A stretch of DNA of 64,000 bases from Clostridiaceae bacterium 14S0207 (GCA_003288255.1 CP026600.1:1984001-2048000); one strand, 5' to 3'; positions 33,614 to 44,435 are shown, counted from the stretch's first letter. The notes: generated by a model from the sequence alone, not told the origin. Program-made: numbers and translations.

Positions 33614-34129
33614 TTATTTCTTTCTTAATATATATATTCCTAATAATATAAATACTACTGGAACTATATATCTTTTTATTATATTTATTACGTCCCATAA
33701 CCAAGGTATATATGATAAAATCACATTAAATGCGCCCAAGACTCCTATAATTATTAAAAAAACTCCTACTATGTTGCTTACCCTTTCCTTCTGATTATTT
33801 AATAATATTTCATCATTTTCTTCAGAGCCTTGACTATTCTTCATATATTCATTAATTTTTAGTTTCTTTAGTATATCAAGATCATCCGGTACATATAATC
33901 CATTTGAAATCTTACCAGCTGAATCTATAGCATCAAAAAATGTATAAATTATAATTGGTGCAGTAATCCATACTTTCATACCATCAAAGCAAAGTATTTT
34001 ATTCATAATAGTTACAAAAATAAATATTGACATGAAAAATAATCCTCTATTGAATAAGCCTAGATACATATGTCCAGCACCTGGGAAAAAAGATAAAATT
34101 CCTGCTATAAATTTACTTTTCCTTGTCAT
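33614..34129 (-). CDS. Multi-pass membrane protein of the sigma factor operon (TM2-like start)
   Basis: The 171-residue protein begins with SKFIAGILSFFPGAGHMYLGLFNRGLFFM, which resembles the GxxGxHxFYLG motif of TM2 proteins. It has about five hydrophobic helices and a cytosolic linker rich in Lys, Asp and Glu in the middle. It is the last gene of the ECF sigma unit and lies 31 bp after the putative anti-sigma gene. Function is unknown. Confidence 0.7.
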   Translation of the reverse strand: MTRKSKFIAGILSFFPGAGHMYLGLFNRGLFFMSIFIFVTIMNKILCFDGMKVWITAPIIIYTFFDAIDSAGKISNGLYVPDDLDILKKLKINEYMKNSQGSEENDEILLNNQKERVSNIVGVFLIIIGVLGAFNVILSYIPWLWDVINIIKRYIVPVVFILLGIYILRKK

Positions 34130-34160
34130 TAACTCTTCACTCCTTATATTTTTATTACCA

Positions 34161-34511
34161 TCAATTTATATTTTCTTTATGTCTTTCTGTTTTAAATTTA
34201 AAATCTGATAATACTCTACTACCTTCTTTAATTTCAGTTTTTATAGCATTTTGTTTGATTTTACATTGAATTTCAAGTAGGGTATATTCTATATTACTCA
34301 TAGATATCATAAAAACGAACAATCCTGTTAGAATTAAGCTAATAGAAATTTTTCTTTTAAATGTTAAGAATTGTAATGATAATCTTGAATCTTTAAATTC
34401 CTTATTTTCTTTTATTTTAAGCATAAGTTTGTCTGTATAATATTGATCAGGATTTATATTTTTTACAGAGTTTAAGATTTTTTGATCTAAATCATCTCTT
34501 CTCTTCTCCAT
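34161..34511 (-). CDS. Putative membrane anti-sigma factor
   Basis: The 116-residue protein has a cytosolic N-terminal half, one membrane helix (about residues 51-70, ISISLILTGLFVFMISM) and a short outer tail. It overlaps the 3-prime end of the ECF sigma factor gene by 25 bp. That position and topology are those of an anti-sigma factor, though no zinc-binding ASD motif (HxxxCxxC) is present. Confidence 0.6.
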   Translation of the reverse strand: MEKRRDDLDQKILNSVKNINPDQYYTDKLMLKIKENKEFKDSRLSLQFLTFKRKISISLILTGLFVFMISMSNIEYTLLEIQCKIKQNAIKTEIKEGSRVLSDFKFKTERHKENIN

Positions 34512-35029
34512 GTTAATCCCTCCCCCTTTTGAAATTCTATTTTCAATTTTTCTTTAGCTCTATAAATTCTTCCTTCTACGGCTTTTTCACTTATATTTAA
34601 TATAGATCCTATTTCCTTTTGAGTTAAATCTGCATAATAATATAATACTACAACTTCCTTAAGCCTTGGTGGAAGCTTTTTTATGCAATCTCTAATATAA
34701 TTTTTTTCTATATTATCTTCACTGGGTGCTGTTTTATCTATTTTAAAAGTGTCAACTAAAAATTCTTTTATACTTTTCTTTCTTTTGTAATCTAAGCATC
34801 TTGATATAGAGATTCTATAAATATACGTAGCTAAAGAACATTTACCTTTAAAATTTTTTATATTTTTAAATATAGTCATAAACACTTCTTGTGATAAATC
34901 TTCTGCCTCATATAAATCTTTGGTATAAGGATAACATACTCTAAGGATTTTTACTTTATATTCGTCTATTATAAATCTATAGCTTTCTTCATCTCCTTGT
35001 ATTAACTTAGAAACTAATGTTTCCTCCAT
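34487..35029 (-). CDS. ECF-type RNA polymerase sigma factor
   Basis: The 180-residue protein has region 2 (YTKDLYEAEDLSQEVFMTIFKNIKNF, about residues 35-60) and region 4 with its helix-turn-helix (LTQKEIGSILNISEKAVEGRIYRAKEKL, about 130-160). It sits between a DUF4097-type membrane protein gene upstream and a putative anti-sigma gene downstream. The target promoters are unknown; ECF operons normally regulate themselves. Confidence 0.93.
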   Translation of the reverse strand: MEETLVSKLIQGDEESYRFIIDEYKVKILRVCYPYTKDLYEAEDLSQEVFMTIFKNIKNFKGKCSLATYIYRISISRCLDYKRKKSIKEFLVDTFKIDKTAPSEDNIEKNYIRDCIKKLPPRLKEVVVLYYYADLTQKEIGSILNISEKAVEGRIYRAKEKLKIEFQKGEGLTWRREEMI

Positions 35030-35037
35030 ACCTAAAA

Positions 35038-36033
35038 TTACCCCTCAGTATTAACTTTTACCAGTCCTGTAGACACCTTAATTTCAAGTTTTGAAGTCCC
35101 ATTTCCTAAAATTTTTTCTATACTTTTTTCTTTTTCATCATTTAAAGAACAAGTTCCTAAGCTGCTATTGATATATGCATTAATGTTTTTTTCTTGGGTA
35201 TCTAATTCAACATCTCCGTTAACTGTTTTAAGTTTAAGCATGCTAAATTTATCATTTTTAATTTTAATATCTCCATTTATAATAGATACTTTACACTCTT
35301 TTATATCGCCTTGCAATTCCGTATCTCCGTTAACATTATTTATATTAAAATCAACTTTTAAGCTTTGATCAAAACATTTTATATCACCATTAACATCACT
35401 AATATCTAGCTGTTTACCATCTGGAACGTATAAAGTTATATCAGAACATTTGATGTTCTTATCTTTAAAATTCAACTTATATTCTCTACCATTTCTAGTA
35501 GCATCTATTTTATATTTTTCTTTGAATTTATCATCTTTTAATGTAACAATTGCCTCTACTCTAATTTTTTTATCTTCAGATTTTTTTATTTCTACATCTC
35601 CATTAACTACATTTACCTTTAATTTATCTATATTACAATCTATCTTTAGCTTATCATAAACTTCTACCTCATTTTCATCATATATATCATCACTAAAATA
35701 AACTAAATTTTTAAATTTTGTTTTTAAATCTTCATTATTAAAAATAATCTTATTTAATCCTATTTGTTTATTATTACACATTGTAGAAAAACCTAGATAT
35801 CCACGCATTCCAATACTAATTATAAAAGCTAATATAATTAGATAATTAAACTGTGCTTTATACTTATCCCTTCTTTTATTAGCATAAACTACTTCTATAC
35901 CTAGAATTATAAATAAAATAAACCAGAATCTTGACATAAAATATGCAATATTTAAATTTATACATCTTATACCTAAAACTAATCCTATAAATATAAATCC
36001 TATAGCACTAGTAATACTTCCTACCTTTTTCAT
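35038..36033 (-). CDS. Membrane protein with DUF4097-type beta-solenoid (toastrack) domain
   Basis: The 331-residue protein has three N-terminal membrane helices (about residues 5-22, 30-48 and 65-82). A repetitive beta domain follows, with recurring VNGDVEIKKS, VNGDIKCFD, VNGDTELQG, INGDIKIKN and VNGDVELDT motifs, typical of DUF4097 and LiaF-like proteins. These are often envelope-stress sensors or accessory proteins of regulatory operons. It is the first gene of the unit and ends 9 bp before the sigma factor start. Confidence 0.8.
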   Translation of the reverse strand: MKKVGSITSAIGFIFIGLVLGIRCINLNIAYFMSRFWFILFIILGIEVVYANKRRDKYKAQFNYLIILAFIISIGMRGYLGFSTMCNNKQIGLNKIIFNNEDLKTKFKNLVYFSDDIYDENEVEVYDKLKIDCNIDKLKVNVVNGDVEIKKSEDKKIRVEAIVTLKDDKFKEKYKIDATRNGREYKLNFKDKNIKCSDITLYVPDGKQLDISDVNGDIKCFDQSLKVDFNINNVNGDTELQGDIKECKVSIINGDIKIKNDKFSMLKLKTVNGDVELDTQEKNINAYINSSLGTCSLNDEKEKSIEKILGNGTSKLEIKVSTGLVKVNTEG

Positions 36034-36147
36034 TATTATCCTCCTCTAAAACCATTCTTTGTAAAAGCCCTTACACCTATTTAGACGTAAGCTCTGTTAA
36101 TAATCCCATGAAATTTATTAAAAATATTTTTAATAGTGTTTAAAAAG

Positions 36148-36187
36148 AAAAACTGCTAATATCACTTAAAGATATAGCAGCTTTTTT
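36148..36187 (-). terminator. Terminator of the SDR gene
   Basis: Stem GCTGCTATATC/GATATTAGCAG followed by TTTTTC on the minus strand. Confidence 0.7.
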
Positions 36188-36191
36188 AAAA

Positions 36192-36944
36192 TTATTTTAA
36201 TATTAATCTATATTGATTATCTATTAGTAAGTCAGTTCCTGTTACCCATGAAGATAGATCACTTGCTAAAAATAAAATAACTTTTTTAATATCTTCTGGC
36301 ATACCTAATTTGTTTAATGTTCTATCCTTAGGTTCACCTTCTTCGTCCTTAATACACTTAGTAAAAATATCATCTACATTAATTGAATTCACCCTTATAT
36401 TTTTATCTTCATAATCTATAGCCATATCTTTAGTTAGATTAGCTATTTCTCTTTTTATCACAGAATAAGCAGATATTTTGTGTAAATCCTTTATGGTCCA
36501 AGCTGAACAAGTATTTATTATGCTTCCGCCCCCTCCTTGTGCCATAACAGGAATAGCAACCTTGGATAATTGATAAGTTCCTTTAAGTCCTACATCTAAA
36601 ATTAAATCATTTTCTTTTTCTTCAATCTCCACTACTGTTTTTCTAAAAGCGTCTTCTGCATTATTAAATAAAACATCTATTTTGCCAAAATCTTTCTTTA
36701 TCTCTTCTATAACATATTTACAATCCTCAAATTTTGTAACATCACATCTATAAAATTTAGCAACTCTTCCTGCACTACAAAGTCTCTCTATGCCTTTATG
36801 TCCCGTTGAACTCATATCTAATAACGCTATTTTTGCACCGTATGCTGATAAAAGTTCTGCTGTCTCAATCCCTACACCTTCCGCTCCTCCTGATATTATT
36901 GCAACCTTTCTACTTAAATCTAGAAAATTCGTTTTTTGTAACAT
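36192..36944 (-). CDS. SDR-family oxidoreductase
   Basis: The 250-residue Rossmann protein has the cofactor loop GGAEGVGIETAELL, an NNA-like loop (LFNNAEDAF), the catalytic Ser (NTCSAW) and the YSVIK motif (Tyr-x3-Lys). It is a classical short-chain dehydrogenase/reductase, probably NAD(P)H-dependent. The neighbours are unrelated and it has its own terminator, so the substrate cannot be inferred. Confidence 0.92.
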   Translation of the reverse strand: MLQKTNFLDLSRKVAIISGGAEGVGIETAELLSAYGAKIALLDMSSTGHKGIERLCSAGRVAKFYRCDVTKFEDCKYVIEEIKKDFGKIDVLFNNAEDAFRKTVVEIEEKENDLILDVGLKGTYQLSKVAIPVMAQGGGGSIINTCSAWTIKDLHKISAYSVIKREIANLTKDMAIDYEDKNIRVNSINVDDIFTKCIKDEEGEPKDRTLNKLGMPEDIKKVILFLASDLSSWVTGTDLLIDNQYRLILK

Positions 36945-37148
36945 ACTTTTCCTCCCCTATTTATAAATTTAACATAGAAAAAATCATATACTCATTAATA
37001 AATTATCCTCCAATTTATGTAAACCTTAACAATCCTATAAACTGTTCAATATTATCATCTGATTTTTAATAAAAATATTACTATAATTTATATGTTTTTA
37101 TTATTAAAATATTACTTAATTAGTTCATACTCCTAATACAAAATCCAT

Positions 37149-37190
37149 AAAAAAATACACTAACATTGTAAAATCGCTAGTGTATTTTTA
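37149..37190 (-). terminator. Terminator of the purE-purD operon
   Basis: Stem AAAATACACTA/TAGTGTATTTT with a 13-to-15-base loop, followed by TTTTTTT on the minus strand, about 60 bp past the purD stop. Confidence 0.75.
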
Positions 37191-37247
37191 TATTTATTTT
37201 TATAAAAATCTTTTCCGTTAATTACTTATTGAAAAGAATTCTTTTCT

Positions 37248-38504
37248 TTAATGCATGTTTAACTTACCTATATCTTTTCTATAATACATTCCTTCAAATT
37301 TTATATTATTAACTTCTTTATAAGCTTTTTTAATAGCCTTTTCTAGGAGATTATCTGTAGTAGTTATAGATAATACTCTTCCTCCATTAGTAACCAAACT
37401 TTCTTTTTCTTTTTTAACACCTGCAAAGAATACTTTTCCTTCTATTGCTTCTTGGATCTCAATCTTAAATCCTTTTTTATACTCCTTAGGATATCCATTT
37501 GAAGCTAATACTAAAGTACATGCATTTCCTTCTTTCCATTTAATTTCTTGATCCTTTAACTTTTTATTTATTGCAGCATTTATTATTTCAACTAAATCCG
37601 AATCCATTAATGAAAGAACACATTGAGTTTCTGGATCTCCCATTCTAACATTATATTCTAAAAGATATACTCCTTTTTTACATATCATAATTCCAAAGAA
37701 AATTACTCCTATAAAATCTAATTTTTCTTTTTTTATTCCTCTTAAAGTTGGATTCATAATGCTCTCTTTAAAGTCCATTAAGACTTCCTTAGTACAATAT
37801 GGATTAGGTGCTATTACTCCCATTCCCCCTGTATTAGGACCCTTATCTCCATCTAAAAGTTGTTTGTGATCTTTTGAAGATATAAATGGAATTATAACTT
37901 CTCCATCTGTTATACTAAGAATGGATGCTTCTACACCTTCTAAAAATTCTTCCATAACTATAGTAGTTCCTGCTCCTTTAAACACATTTTTTCCCATAAA
38001 ATCTACTATAGTCTTTTTAGCCTCTTCTTTTGAATTTACTATTACTACTCCTTTCCCTGCTGCAAGTCCATCTGCCTTAATAACAATTGGATACGGTGCA
38101 TTATTAGCATATTCTAAGGCTTTTTCCATATTATCAAATACTTTATATTCAGCTGTTTTAACCCCATATTTCCTCATAAAATTCTTTGCAAAGACTTTAC
38201 TTCCCTCTAATTGAGCGCCTTCTTTATTAGGACCAAAAATTTTTAATCCTTCTTTTCTAAATAAATCCACAATTCCTTGGCATAAAGGTACCTCAGGTCC
38301 TACTATTGTAAGATCTATATCTTTTTCTTTGGCAAAGCGTACAATTTCCTTATTTTCTTTTATATCTATACATTCACATTTATGTTCTAAAGATATTCCC
38401 TCATTCCCCGGAACACAGTATATCTTTTCTATGCTATTATTCTCGGATAGCTTATATGCTAATGCATGTTCTCTTCCACCTGAACCAAGTAATAGTATAT
38501 TCAT
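37248..38504 (-). CDS. purD: Phosphoribosylamine-glycine ligase
   Basis: The 418-residue ATP-grasp enzyme makes GAR from phosphoribosylamine, glycine and ATP. It begins MNILLLGSGGREHALA, has the GLAAGKGVVIV nucleotide loop, EEFLEGVEAS, and the RMGDPETQCV motif. It is the last gene of the operon, 39 bp after purH. Confidence 0.97.
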   Translation of the reverse strand: MNILLLGSGGREHALAYKLSENNSIEKIYCVPGNEGISLEHKCECIDIKENKEIVRFAKEKDIDLTIVGPEVPLCQGIVDLFRKEGLKIFGPNKEGAQLEGSKVFAKNFMRKYGVKTAEYKVFDNMEKALEYANNAPYPIVIKADGLAAGKGVVIVNSKEEAKKTIVDFMGKNVFKGAGTTIVMEEFLEGVEASILSITDGEVIIPFISSKDHKQLLDGDKGPNTGGMGVIAPNPYCTKEVLMDFKESIMNPTLRGIKKEKLDFIGVIFFGIMICKKGVYLLEYNVRMGDPETQCVLSLMDSDLVEIINAAINKKLKDQEIKWKEGNACTLVLASNGYPKEYKKGFKIEIQEAIEGKVFFAGVKKEKESLVTNGGRVLSITTTDNLLEKAIKKAYKEVNNIKFEGMYYRKDIGKLNMH

Positions 38505-38543
38505 TACAATTCACCCCTATTTAGCTAAAATATCTATATAAAA

Positions 38544-40052
38544 TTAATGTTTAAAATGCCTCATACCTGTAAATACCATTGCCATTCCATGTTCATTACA
38601 AGCATCTATAGACTCTTGATCACGAATAGAACCACCTGGTTGAATTATTGCCTTTATATTATACTTATTGGCTTCATCTACACAATCTCTAAATGGTAAA
38701 AAGGCATCAGATGCTAATACTACTCCATCTTTAGCTCTATCTAGTGCTTCTATGGTTGCCCAAATTCTATTAACTTGTCCAGCTCCAATTCCTTTTGCCA
38801 TGCCATTTTTAACTACAACTATAGCATTGGATTTTACATATTTTACAACTTTCATAGCAAAAATCAACTCTTCCATTTCTTTTTCTGAAGGAACTTTTTC
38901 TGTAACTATTTTTAACTGTTCTATAAGATCATTATCTGAACTTTGTACTAAAATACCACCATCTACCTTTACTAATTCACCATTATTATCTCTTCCATTT
39001 TTGCATTTTATTACTCTTAGATTTTTCTTAGACTTTAACACTTCTAAAGCTTCCTCTGTAAAATTTGGTGCCATAACTATTTCTAAAAATATTTTTTTCA
39101 TTTCCTCAGCTGTTTCTTTATCTACAGTTCTATTTATAGCTACAATTCCCCCAAAAATTGAAACTGGATCACATTCAAATGCTTTTACATATACATCTTT
39201 TAAGGTGTCTCCTTTTTTAGCTATAGAGACTCCACATGGAGTATTATGTTTTAAACCACAACAAGCCACTTCATCAAATTCACAAACTACCTTCCATGCA
39301 ATATCCATATCCTTTATATTATTATAAGATAATTCTTTTCCATTTAATTGTTCATAGTTATTAATCAACCCTTCTCCTGAAGTATTTTTATATAATGCTG
39401 CTGTTTGATGAGGATTTTCTCCATACCTAAGGTCCATTACCTTTTCATAGGATACCGATAAATATTTAGGATATTCTTCTTCTAGCATAAACTTACTAAT
39501 AGCTGCATCATAAGCAGAAGTTAAATTAAATACTTTTCCTGCTAAATATTTTTTAGTTTGTAGGGACACTTCTTTATTTTCTTCTATTTCTTCCATAACA
39601 TTTTTATAATCTGCAGTGTCACTTAAAACTACCACATCCTGAAAATTTTTGGCCGCAGAACGTAGCATAGTAGGCCCACCTATATCTATAAATTCCATTT
39701 TTTCTTCAAACTCCAGATCCTCCTTAACCTTTTCAAAGAAAGGATATAAATTAACAACTACCATATCAATAGGGGTAATATCTTTTTGTTTAAGCTTTTT
39801 CATATGTTCCTGGTTATTACGTTTTGCTAAAATACCTCCATGTACCTTAGGATGTAATGTTTTTACTCTTCCATCTAAAATTTCTTCAAATTCAGTAACA
39901 TCTGATACATCTATAACATTAATTCCATTTTCCTTTAAATATTTGAAAGTTCCACCTGTAGATAATATATCTACACCTTTAGATTGAAGAAATTTTGCAA
40001 GTTCCAATATACCATCCTTATAAAAAACACTTATTAAGGCTCTTTTTATCAT
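38544..40052 (-). CDS. purH: Bifunctional AICAR formyltransferase/IMP cyclohydrolase
   Basis: The 502-residue enzyme catalyses the last two steps to IMP. The N-terminal MGS-like domain ([15 protein letters not shown]) is IMP cyclohydrolase and the remainder is AICAR transformylase ([27 protein letters not shown], the C-terminal [15 protein letters not shown]). It starts 4 bp from the purN stop. Confidence 0.97.
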   Translation of the reverse strand: MIKRALISVFYKDGILELAKFLQSKGVDILSTGGTFKYLKENGINVIDVSDVTEFEEILDGRVKTLHPKVHGGILAKRNNQEHMKKLKQKDITPIDMVVVNLYPFFEKVKEDLEFEEKMEFIDIGGPTMLRSAAKNFQDVVVLSDTADYKNVMEEIEENKEVSLQTKKYLAGKVFNLTSAYDAAISKFMLEEEYPKYLSVSYEKVMDLRYGENPHQTAALYKNTSGEGLINNYEQLNGKELSYNNIKDMDIAWKVVCEFDEVACCGLKHNTPCGVSIAKKGDTLKDVYVKAFECDPVSIFGGIVAINRTVDKETAEEMKKIFLEIVMAPNFTEEALEVLKSKKNLRVIKCKNGRDNNGELVKVDGGILVQSSDNDLIEQLKIVTEKVPSEKEMEELIFAMKVVKYVKSNAIVVVKNGMAKGIGAGQVNRIWATIEALDRAKDGVVLASDAFLPFRDCVDEANKYNIKAIIQPGGSIRDQESIDACNEHGMAMVFTGMRHFKH

Positions 40053-40056
40053 TATC

Positions 40057-40671
40057 CTAATCCTCCCTAATTATCACTTTTCCATTTTTAATTTCCACTT
40101 TATTTTCTATTAACAACTTAATTGCTTCTGGTAATGCTTTATGTTCTTGTACTAAAACTCTTTTTTGAAGTTCTTCTGGAGTATCTTCGCCATAAACTGG
40201 AACAGTTTTTTGAAGAATAATATTACCTGTATCTGTACCCTCATCTACAAAATGCACAGTACATCCAGACACTTTAACTCCATATTCAATAGCTTTGTCA
40301 TGAACCTTTATTCCATACATACCTTTACCACAAAAACTAGGAATTAAAGAAGGATGAATATTTATAATTCTATTTTTAAATTTCTTTAATATATCACCTT
40401 GTAAAATTGATAAAAATCCTGCAAGGACAATTAAATTCACATCGTTTTGTAAAAATTTTAAAATTTCATCTGATATAGATTCACGTAGTACTTTTTTAGG
40501 AAGAACTAATGTTTTAATATTATGTTTTTTAGCTCTTTCTATGGCAAAAGCCTTCTCATTATCTGAAACTACATATTCTACTTTACAATTTAAATATTTA
40601 TTTTCAATATTATCTATTATAGCTTGTAGATTACTTCCACCTCCAGAAACTAAGACTGCTATTTTAAACAA
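40057..40671 (-). CDS. purN: Phosphoribosylglycinamide formyltransferase
   Basis: The 204-residue GAR transformylase has the [14 protein letters not shown] start, the catalytic [13 protein letters not shown] (Asn, His) and the [13 protein letters not shown] aspartate loop. It overlaps the 3-prime end of purM by 13 bp. Confidence 0.97.
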   Translation of the reverse strand: MFKIAVLVSGGGSNLQAIIDNIENKYLNCKVEYVVSDNEKAFAIERAKKHNIKTLVLPKKVLRESISDEILKFLQNDVNLIVLAGFLSILQGDILKKFKNRIINIHPSLIPSFCGKGMYGIKVHDKAIEYGVKVSGCTVHFVDEGTDTGNIILQKTVPVYGEDTPEELQKRVLVQEHKALPEAIKLLIENKVEIKNGKVIIRED

Positions 40672-41678
40672 ACTCCAGCACCCCCATCTCTTACATAGCC
40701 AATTTCAAATACCTTTTCTCCTAAAGATTGAAGTAATTCTTTTATTAAGTGTACCTCTTCTTTTCTTACACAAAGTACAAACCCAATTCCCATATTAAAA
40801 GTATTAAACATATGCTCCTCATCTACACCCTTTTTCATTATTTCTTTAAATATAGGTGGTATTTCAAAAGTATTTTTATCTATTACTGCAGTAAATTCAC
40901 CTTTAAACATTCTTGGTATATTTTCATAAAAACCTCCACCTGTAATATGTGCCATTCCTTTAACTTCATAATTCTTTAATACTTCCAAAATAGGTTTTAC
41001 ATAAATCTTTGTTGGTGTTAAAAGAGTTTTCCATACTGGTTGTCCCATAAATTCTTCATCTAAATTTTTGAAAATCTTTCTAACTAAAGAATATCCATTA
41101 CTATGGATTCCTGATGAAGCTAACCCTAATAAAATATCACCATCTTTTATGTTACTTCCATCGATTATTTTATCCTTGTCTACTATTCCAACTGAAAATC
41201 CTGCCAAATCATACTCTCCATCCCTATAAAAGCCTGGCATTTCAGCAGTTTCTCCTCCAATTAAGGCACATTGTGATTGCATACATCCATGTGATACTCC
41301 TTTTACTATATCAGCTGCAACCTTTGAATCTAACTTTCCACAAGCCATATAATCTAAAAAGAATAATGGTTTTGCACCATGACATAAAATATCATTAACA
41401 CACATGGCTACACAATCAATTCCTATAGTATCATATTTCTTTGACTTAAAAGCTATATCTAATTTAGTGCCAACCCCGTCAGTTCCTGAGACTAAAACAG
41501 GATTTTCATAACCCGCTCCAATTTCAAACATTCCTGCAAAACTTCCTATATTATTCAGAACACCTTTTGTATAAGTATTCTTAGTATATTCCTTTATTAA
41601 ATTAACAGCTTTATATCCTTCTTCAATATTAACCCCTGAATCCTTATATGTGATCATGTTTTCCCCTCCATTAATCAT
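40659..41678 (-). CDS. purM: Phosphoribosylformylglycinamidine cyclo-ligase
   Basis: The 339-residue AIR synthetase has the VSGTDGVGTKLDIA loop, CVNDILCHGAKPLFFLDY and ITGGGFYENIPRM motifs. The ATG at 41678 is followed 5 codons later by another (41663); the latter has a stronger GGAGG site and may be the true start. It follows purF by 7 bp. Confidence 0.96.
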   Translation of the reverse strand: MINGGENMITYKDSGVNIEEGYKAVNLIKEYTKNTYTKGVLNNIGSFAGMFEIGAGYENPVLVSGTDGVGTKLDIAFKSKKYDTIGIDCVAMCVNDILCHGAKPLFFLDYMACGKLDSKVAADIVKGVSHGCMQSQCALIGGETAEMPGFYRDGEYDLAGFSVGIVDKDKIIDGSNIKDGDILLGLASSGIHSNGYSLVRKIFKNLDEEFMGQPVWKTLLTPTKIYVKPILEVLKNYEVKGMAHITGGGFYENIPRMFKGEFTAVIDKNTFEIPPIFKEIMKKGVDEEHMFNTFNMGIGFVLCVRKEEVHLIKELLQSLGEKVFEIGYVRDGGAGVCLK

Positions 41679-41685
41679 TAAAATT

Positions 41686-43110
41686 TTATTTTATAGGTGC
41701 TGAAATTGGATATACTCCCTTAAAACATCCTAAGCAAAAATTCCCACTATCCTTTAATGAATTTACTAATCCTTCTACACTCAGGTAATGTAAACTATCT
41801 GCTCCAATCTGATCTTTTATGCTTTCTATATCATTATTTGCTCCTATAAGCTCACTTCTATAAGGAGTATCTATTCCAAAATAACAAGGATATTTTACAA
41901 CTGGAGATGCTACCATAAAATGTACTTCCTTTGCTCCAGCCTTTTTTAATATTTCTACTAATCTTTTACTAGTGGTACCTCTTACTATAGAATCGTCTAT
42001 TAAGACTATACTTTTTCCTTTCACTACTTCTTTTAATGCATTTAATTTAACTGTAACTGCTTTTTCTCTCATTTCTTGAGAAGGTGCTATGAAAGTTCTA
42101 CCTACATATCTATTTTTAATAATTCCAACATCAAAAGGAATTCCCGAAGCCCTAGAATATCCTATAGCCGCTGGTATTCCCGAATCAGGTACTCCTATTA
42201 CTATATCCGCTTTTACTGGTGATTCCTCAAATAATTTCTTTCCTGTTAATATTCTAGCATTATTTACTCCTATTCCGTCCATAACACTATCTGGTCTAGC
42301 AAAATATACATATTCAAAGGCACAAACAGCCTTTTTACTCTTTTCAGCAAAATTTATAGATTTAATACCATCTTTGTTTATAATCACAATTTCACCTGGT
42401 TTTACATCTCTTATAAATTCTACTCCTGTACAATCTAAACCACAACTCTCAGAGGATATAACATAATTTTCTCCTATTTTCCCTAGGCATAAAGGTCTAA
42501 TTCCATGTGGATCTCGTACTCCTATAAGTTCATTTTTAGTTAATATTACAATTGCATAAGATCCTTTTACAGCCTGCATTGTATCAACTACTGCTTGTTC
42601 TATACCTTTTTTAGCACTTCGTGAAATTAAATTTAATATAACTTCTGAATCAATAGATGTTTGAAAAATACATCCACAATCTTCTAAAAGTTCTCTTATA
42701 ACTTCTGCATTAACAAGTGTTCCATTATGTGCTATAGCAATATCACCTAATTTACAACTTCCTACTAATGGTTGAGCATTCTTTATTAAACTCTCTCCTG
42801 CAGTAGAATATCGAACATGTCCTATTGCAGAATTTCCTTGCATATTATCTAAAATTTTTGTATCAAACACCTCTGAAACCAAGCCCATTCCTTTATGACT
42901 TTTCATTTCAACCTCATTTGAAGTTACAATTCCGCAACTTTCTTGTCCTCTATGTTGAAGTGCATAAAGTCCATAATAAGTTAACTTTGATACATCTAAC
43001 TCTCCTTCTCTAGAATAAATTCCGTAAACCCCACATTCCTCATGAAATTTATCTTCAAGTTCATCTATATAAGTTACACATTCATTATTTGTTTTTTTAT
43101 TATCTTCCAT
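41686..43110 (-). CDS. purF: Amidophosphoribosyltransferase
   Basis: The 474-residue enzyme catalyses the first committed step, PRPP plus glutamine to phosphoribosylamine. The N-terminal glutaminase nucleophile would be Cys26 (ECGVYGI) after removal of a 25-residue propeptide. The C-terminal phosphoribosyltransferase domain contains the PRPP loop IVLIDDSIVRGTTSKR and ends with CLGCFKGVYP, which fits the iron-sulfur class of PurF. Confidence 0.97.
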   Translation of the reverse strand: MEDNKKTNNECVTYIDELEDKFHEECGVYGIYSREGELDVSKLTYYGLYALQHRGQESCGIVTSNEVEMKSHKGMGLVSEVFDTKILDNMQGNSAIGHVRYSTAGESLIKNAQPLVGSCKLGDIAIAHNGTLVNAEVIRELLEDCGCIFQTSIDSEVILNLISRSAKKGIEQAVVDTMQAVKGSYAIVILTKNELIGVRDPHGIRPLCLGKIGENYVISSESCGLDCTGVEFIRDVKPGEIVIINKDGIKSINFAEKSKKAVCAFEYVYFARPDSVMDGIGVNNARILTGKKLFEESPVKADIVIGVPDSGIPAAIGYSRASGIPFDVGIIKNRYVGRTFIAPSQEMREKAVTVKLNALKEVVKGKSIVLIDDSIVRGTTSKRLVEILKKAGAKEVHFMVASPVVKYPCYFGIDTPYRSELIGANNDIESIKDQIGADSLHYLSVEGLVNSLKDSGNFCLGCFKGVYPISAPIK

Positions 43111-43173
43111 GAACTTTCGCCTCCATTACATTTTTAGAAAACTATATATATCTTCTTAACTTTTATGCAATTT

Positions 43174-43218
43174 ATTATGCTTAACTATGCCATAACTAAT
43201 TAAATTCTTACTAGCTAT
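43174..43218 (-). promoter_or_regulatory. Intercistronic hairpin between purC and purF
   Basis: CTATGTCATAGCTA pairs with TAGTTATGGCATAG (two G-U pairs) in the 124-bp gap. No T-run follows, so it may affect RNA stability rather than terminate. Confidence 0.5.
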
Positions 43219-43234
43219 GACATAGTCTTTTATT

Positions 43235-43939
43235 TTATTTTTGCATTCTATTTAATATTTCTTTATATCCTTGTACTAAATCTCCTAAATTTCTCCTGAA
43301 TCTATCTTTGTCCAGTCTTTCTCCTGTTGTCATATCCCAAAATCTACATGTATCAGGTGATACTTCATCAGCTAAAATTATTTTTCCATTAAACTTTCCA
43401 AATTCTAATTTGAAATCAACTAATTTAATATTTTCTTTAGCATAAAAATCTTTTAAAATATCATTTACCTTTAAAGCCTGTTCATATATATAATTCAATT
43501 CTTCAAATGTTACAATGCCCATTGCTACAGCATGGTAATCATTCATTAATGGATCTCCTAATTCATCATTTTTATAACTTAATTCTAAAACAGTAGTTTT
43601 AAGAGCCGTTCCTTCTTCTAACCCATATCGTTTTGCCATACTTCCTGCTGCTACATTTCTAACTATAACTTCTAGTGGAACTATATTAACCTTTTTACAA
43701 ACTTGTTCTCTATGACTTAACTTTTCAATAAAATGTGTTTCTACTCCATTATCTTCTAATAATTTAAAAAGAATGGAAGTAATTTCATTATTCAAAACTC
43801 CCTTTTCGTCTATGGAAGCCTTTTTAGCACCATTAAATGCTGTTGCATCATCTTTGTAATAAATTATAACCTTATTCTCTTCATCAGTAGCATAAATCTT
43901 TTTGGCTTTTCCTTCATATAATTGATTTAATTTTTTCAT
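43235..43939 (-). CDS. purC: SAICAR synthetase
   Basis: The 234-residue enzyme (phosphoribosylaminoimidazole-succinocarboxamide synthase) starts [13 protein letters not shown] and has [17 protein letters not shown] and [14 protein letters not shown]. Its ATG overlaps the purE stop by one base (TAATG). Confidence 0.97.
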   Translation of the reverse strand: MKKLNQLYEGKAKKIYATDEENKVIIYYKDDATAFNGAKKASIDEKGVLNNEITSILFKLLEDNGVETHFIEKLSHREQVCKKVNIVPLEVIVRNVAAGSMAKRYGLEEGTALKTTVLELSYKNDELGDPLMNDYHAVAMGIVTFEELNYIYEQALKVNDILKDFYAKENIKLVDFKLEFGKFNGKIILADEVSPDTCRFWDMTTGERLDKDRFRRNLGDLVQGYKEILNRMQK

Positions 43940-44418
43940 TATAAATCCACCCCTTCATTATTTTCCTCAATAAATTTTTTCTTCATATTATGTCTAAAAT
44001 TTATAAGTTTTTCTTTTAATTCAGGATATTTTATAGAGAGTATTTCCACTGCTAACATACCAGCATTATAACTATTATTAATTCCAACTGTAGCTACTGG
44101 AATAGATTTTGGCATTTGGACTATTGAAAGTAATGCATCCATTCCCTCCATGGAAGCCTTAATAGGAACCCCTATTACAGGTAAAATTGTTTTTGATGCT
44201 ATAACTCCTGGTAAATGAGCTGCCAAACCAGCACCCGCTATAATACATTCAAAGTTTTCCTTTTCAAGATTATTGATAACTTCCTCTAATTTTTCTGGTA
44301 CTCTATGTGCTGAAAGAATATATGCCTTGTATTCAATATTAAATTCTTTTAATACTTTAGCTGAATTTTTCATAATTTCTGTATCTGATTTACTTCCAAA
44401 AATAATTGCAACTTTCAT
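43939..44418 (-). CDS. purE: N5-carboxyaminoimidazole ribonucleotide mutase
   Basis: The 159-residue protein has the [11 protein letters not shown] phosphate loop, SAHRVPEKL and [10 protein letters not shown] motifs of class I PurE. No purK is visible in the window. The ATG is preceded by AGGGGGAG, which lies only 17 bp past the 3-prime end of the group II intron, so this leader is the 3-prime exon. Confidence 0.95.
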   Translation of the reverse strand: MKVAIIFGSKSDTEIMKNSAKVLKEFNIEYKAYILSAHRVPEKLEEVINNLEKENFECIIAGAGLAAHLPGVIASKTILPVIGVPIKASMEGMDALLSIVQMPKSIPVATVGINNSYNAGMLAVEILSIKYPELKEKLINFRHNMKKKFIEENNEGVDL

Positions 44419-44435
44419 AAATTACTCCCCCTTAT

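Noticed and set aside
38668-39327. 219-codon plus-strand frame
   Set aside because: Antisense of purH; no ribosome site and composition follows the complementary coding strand.
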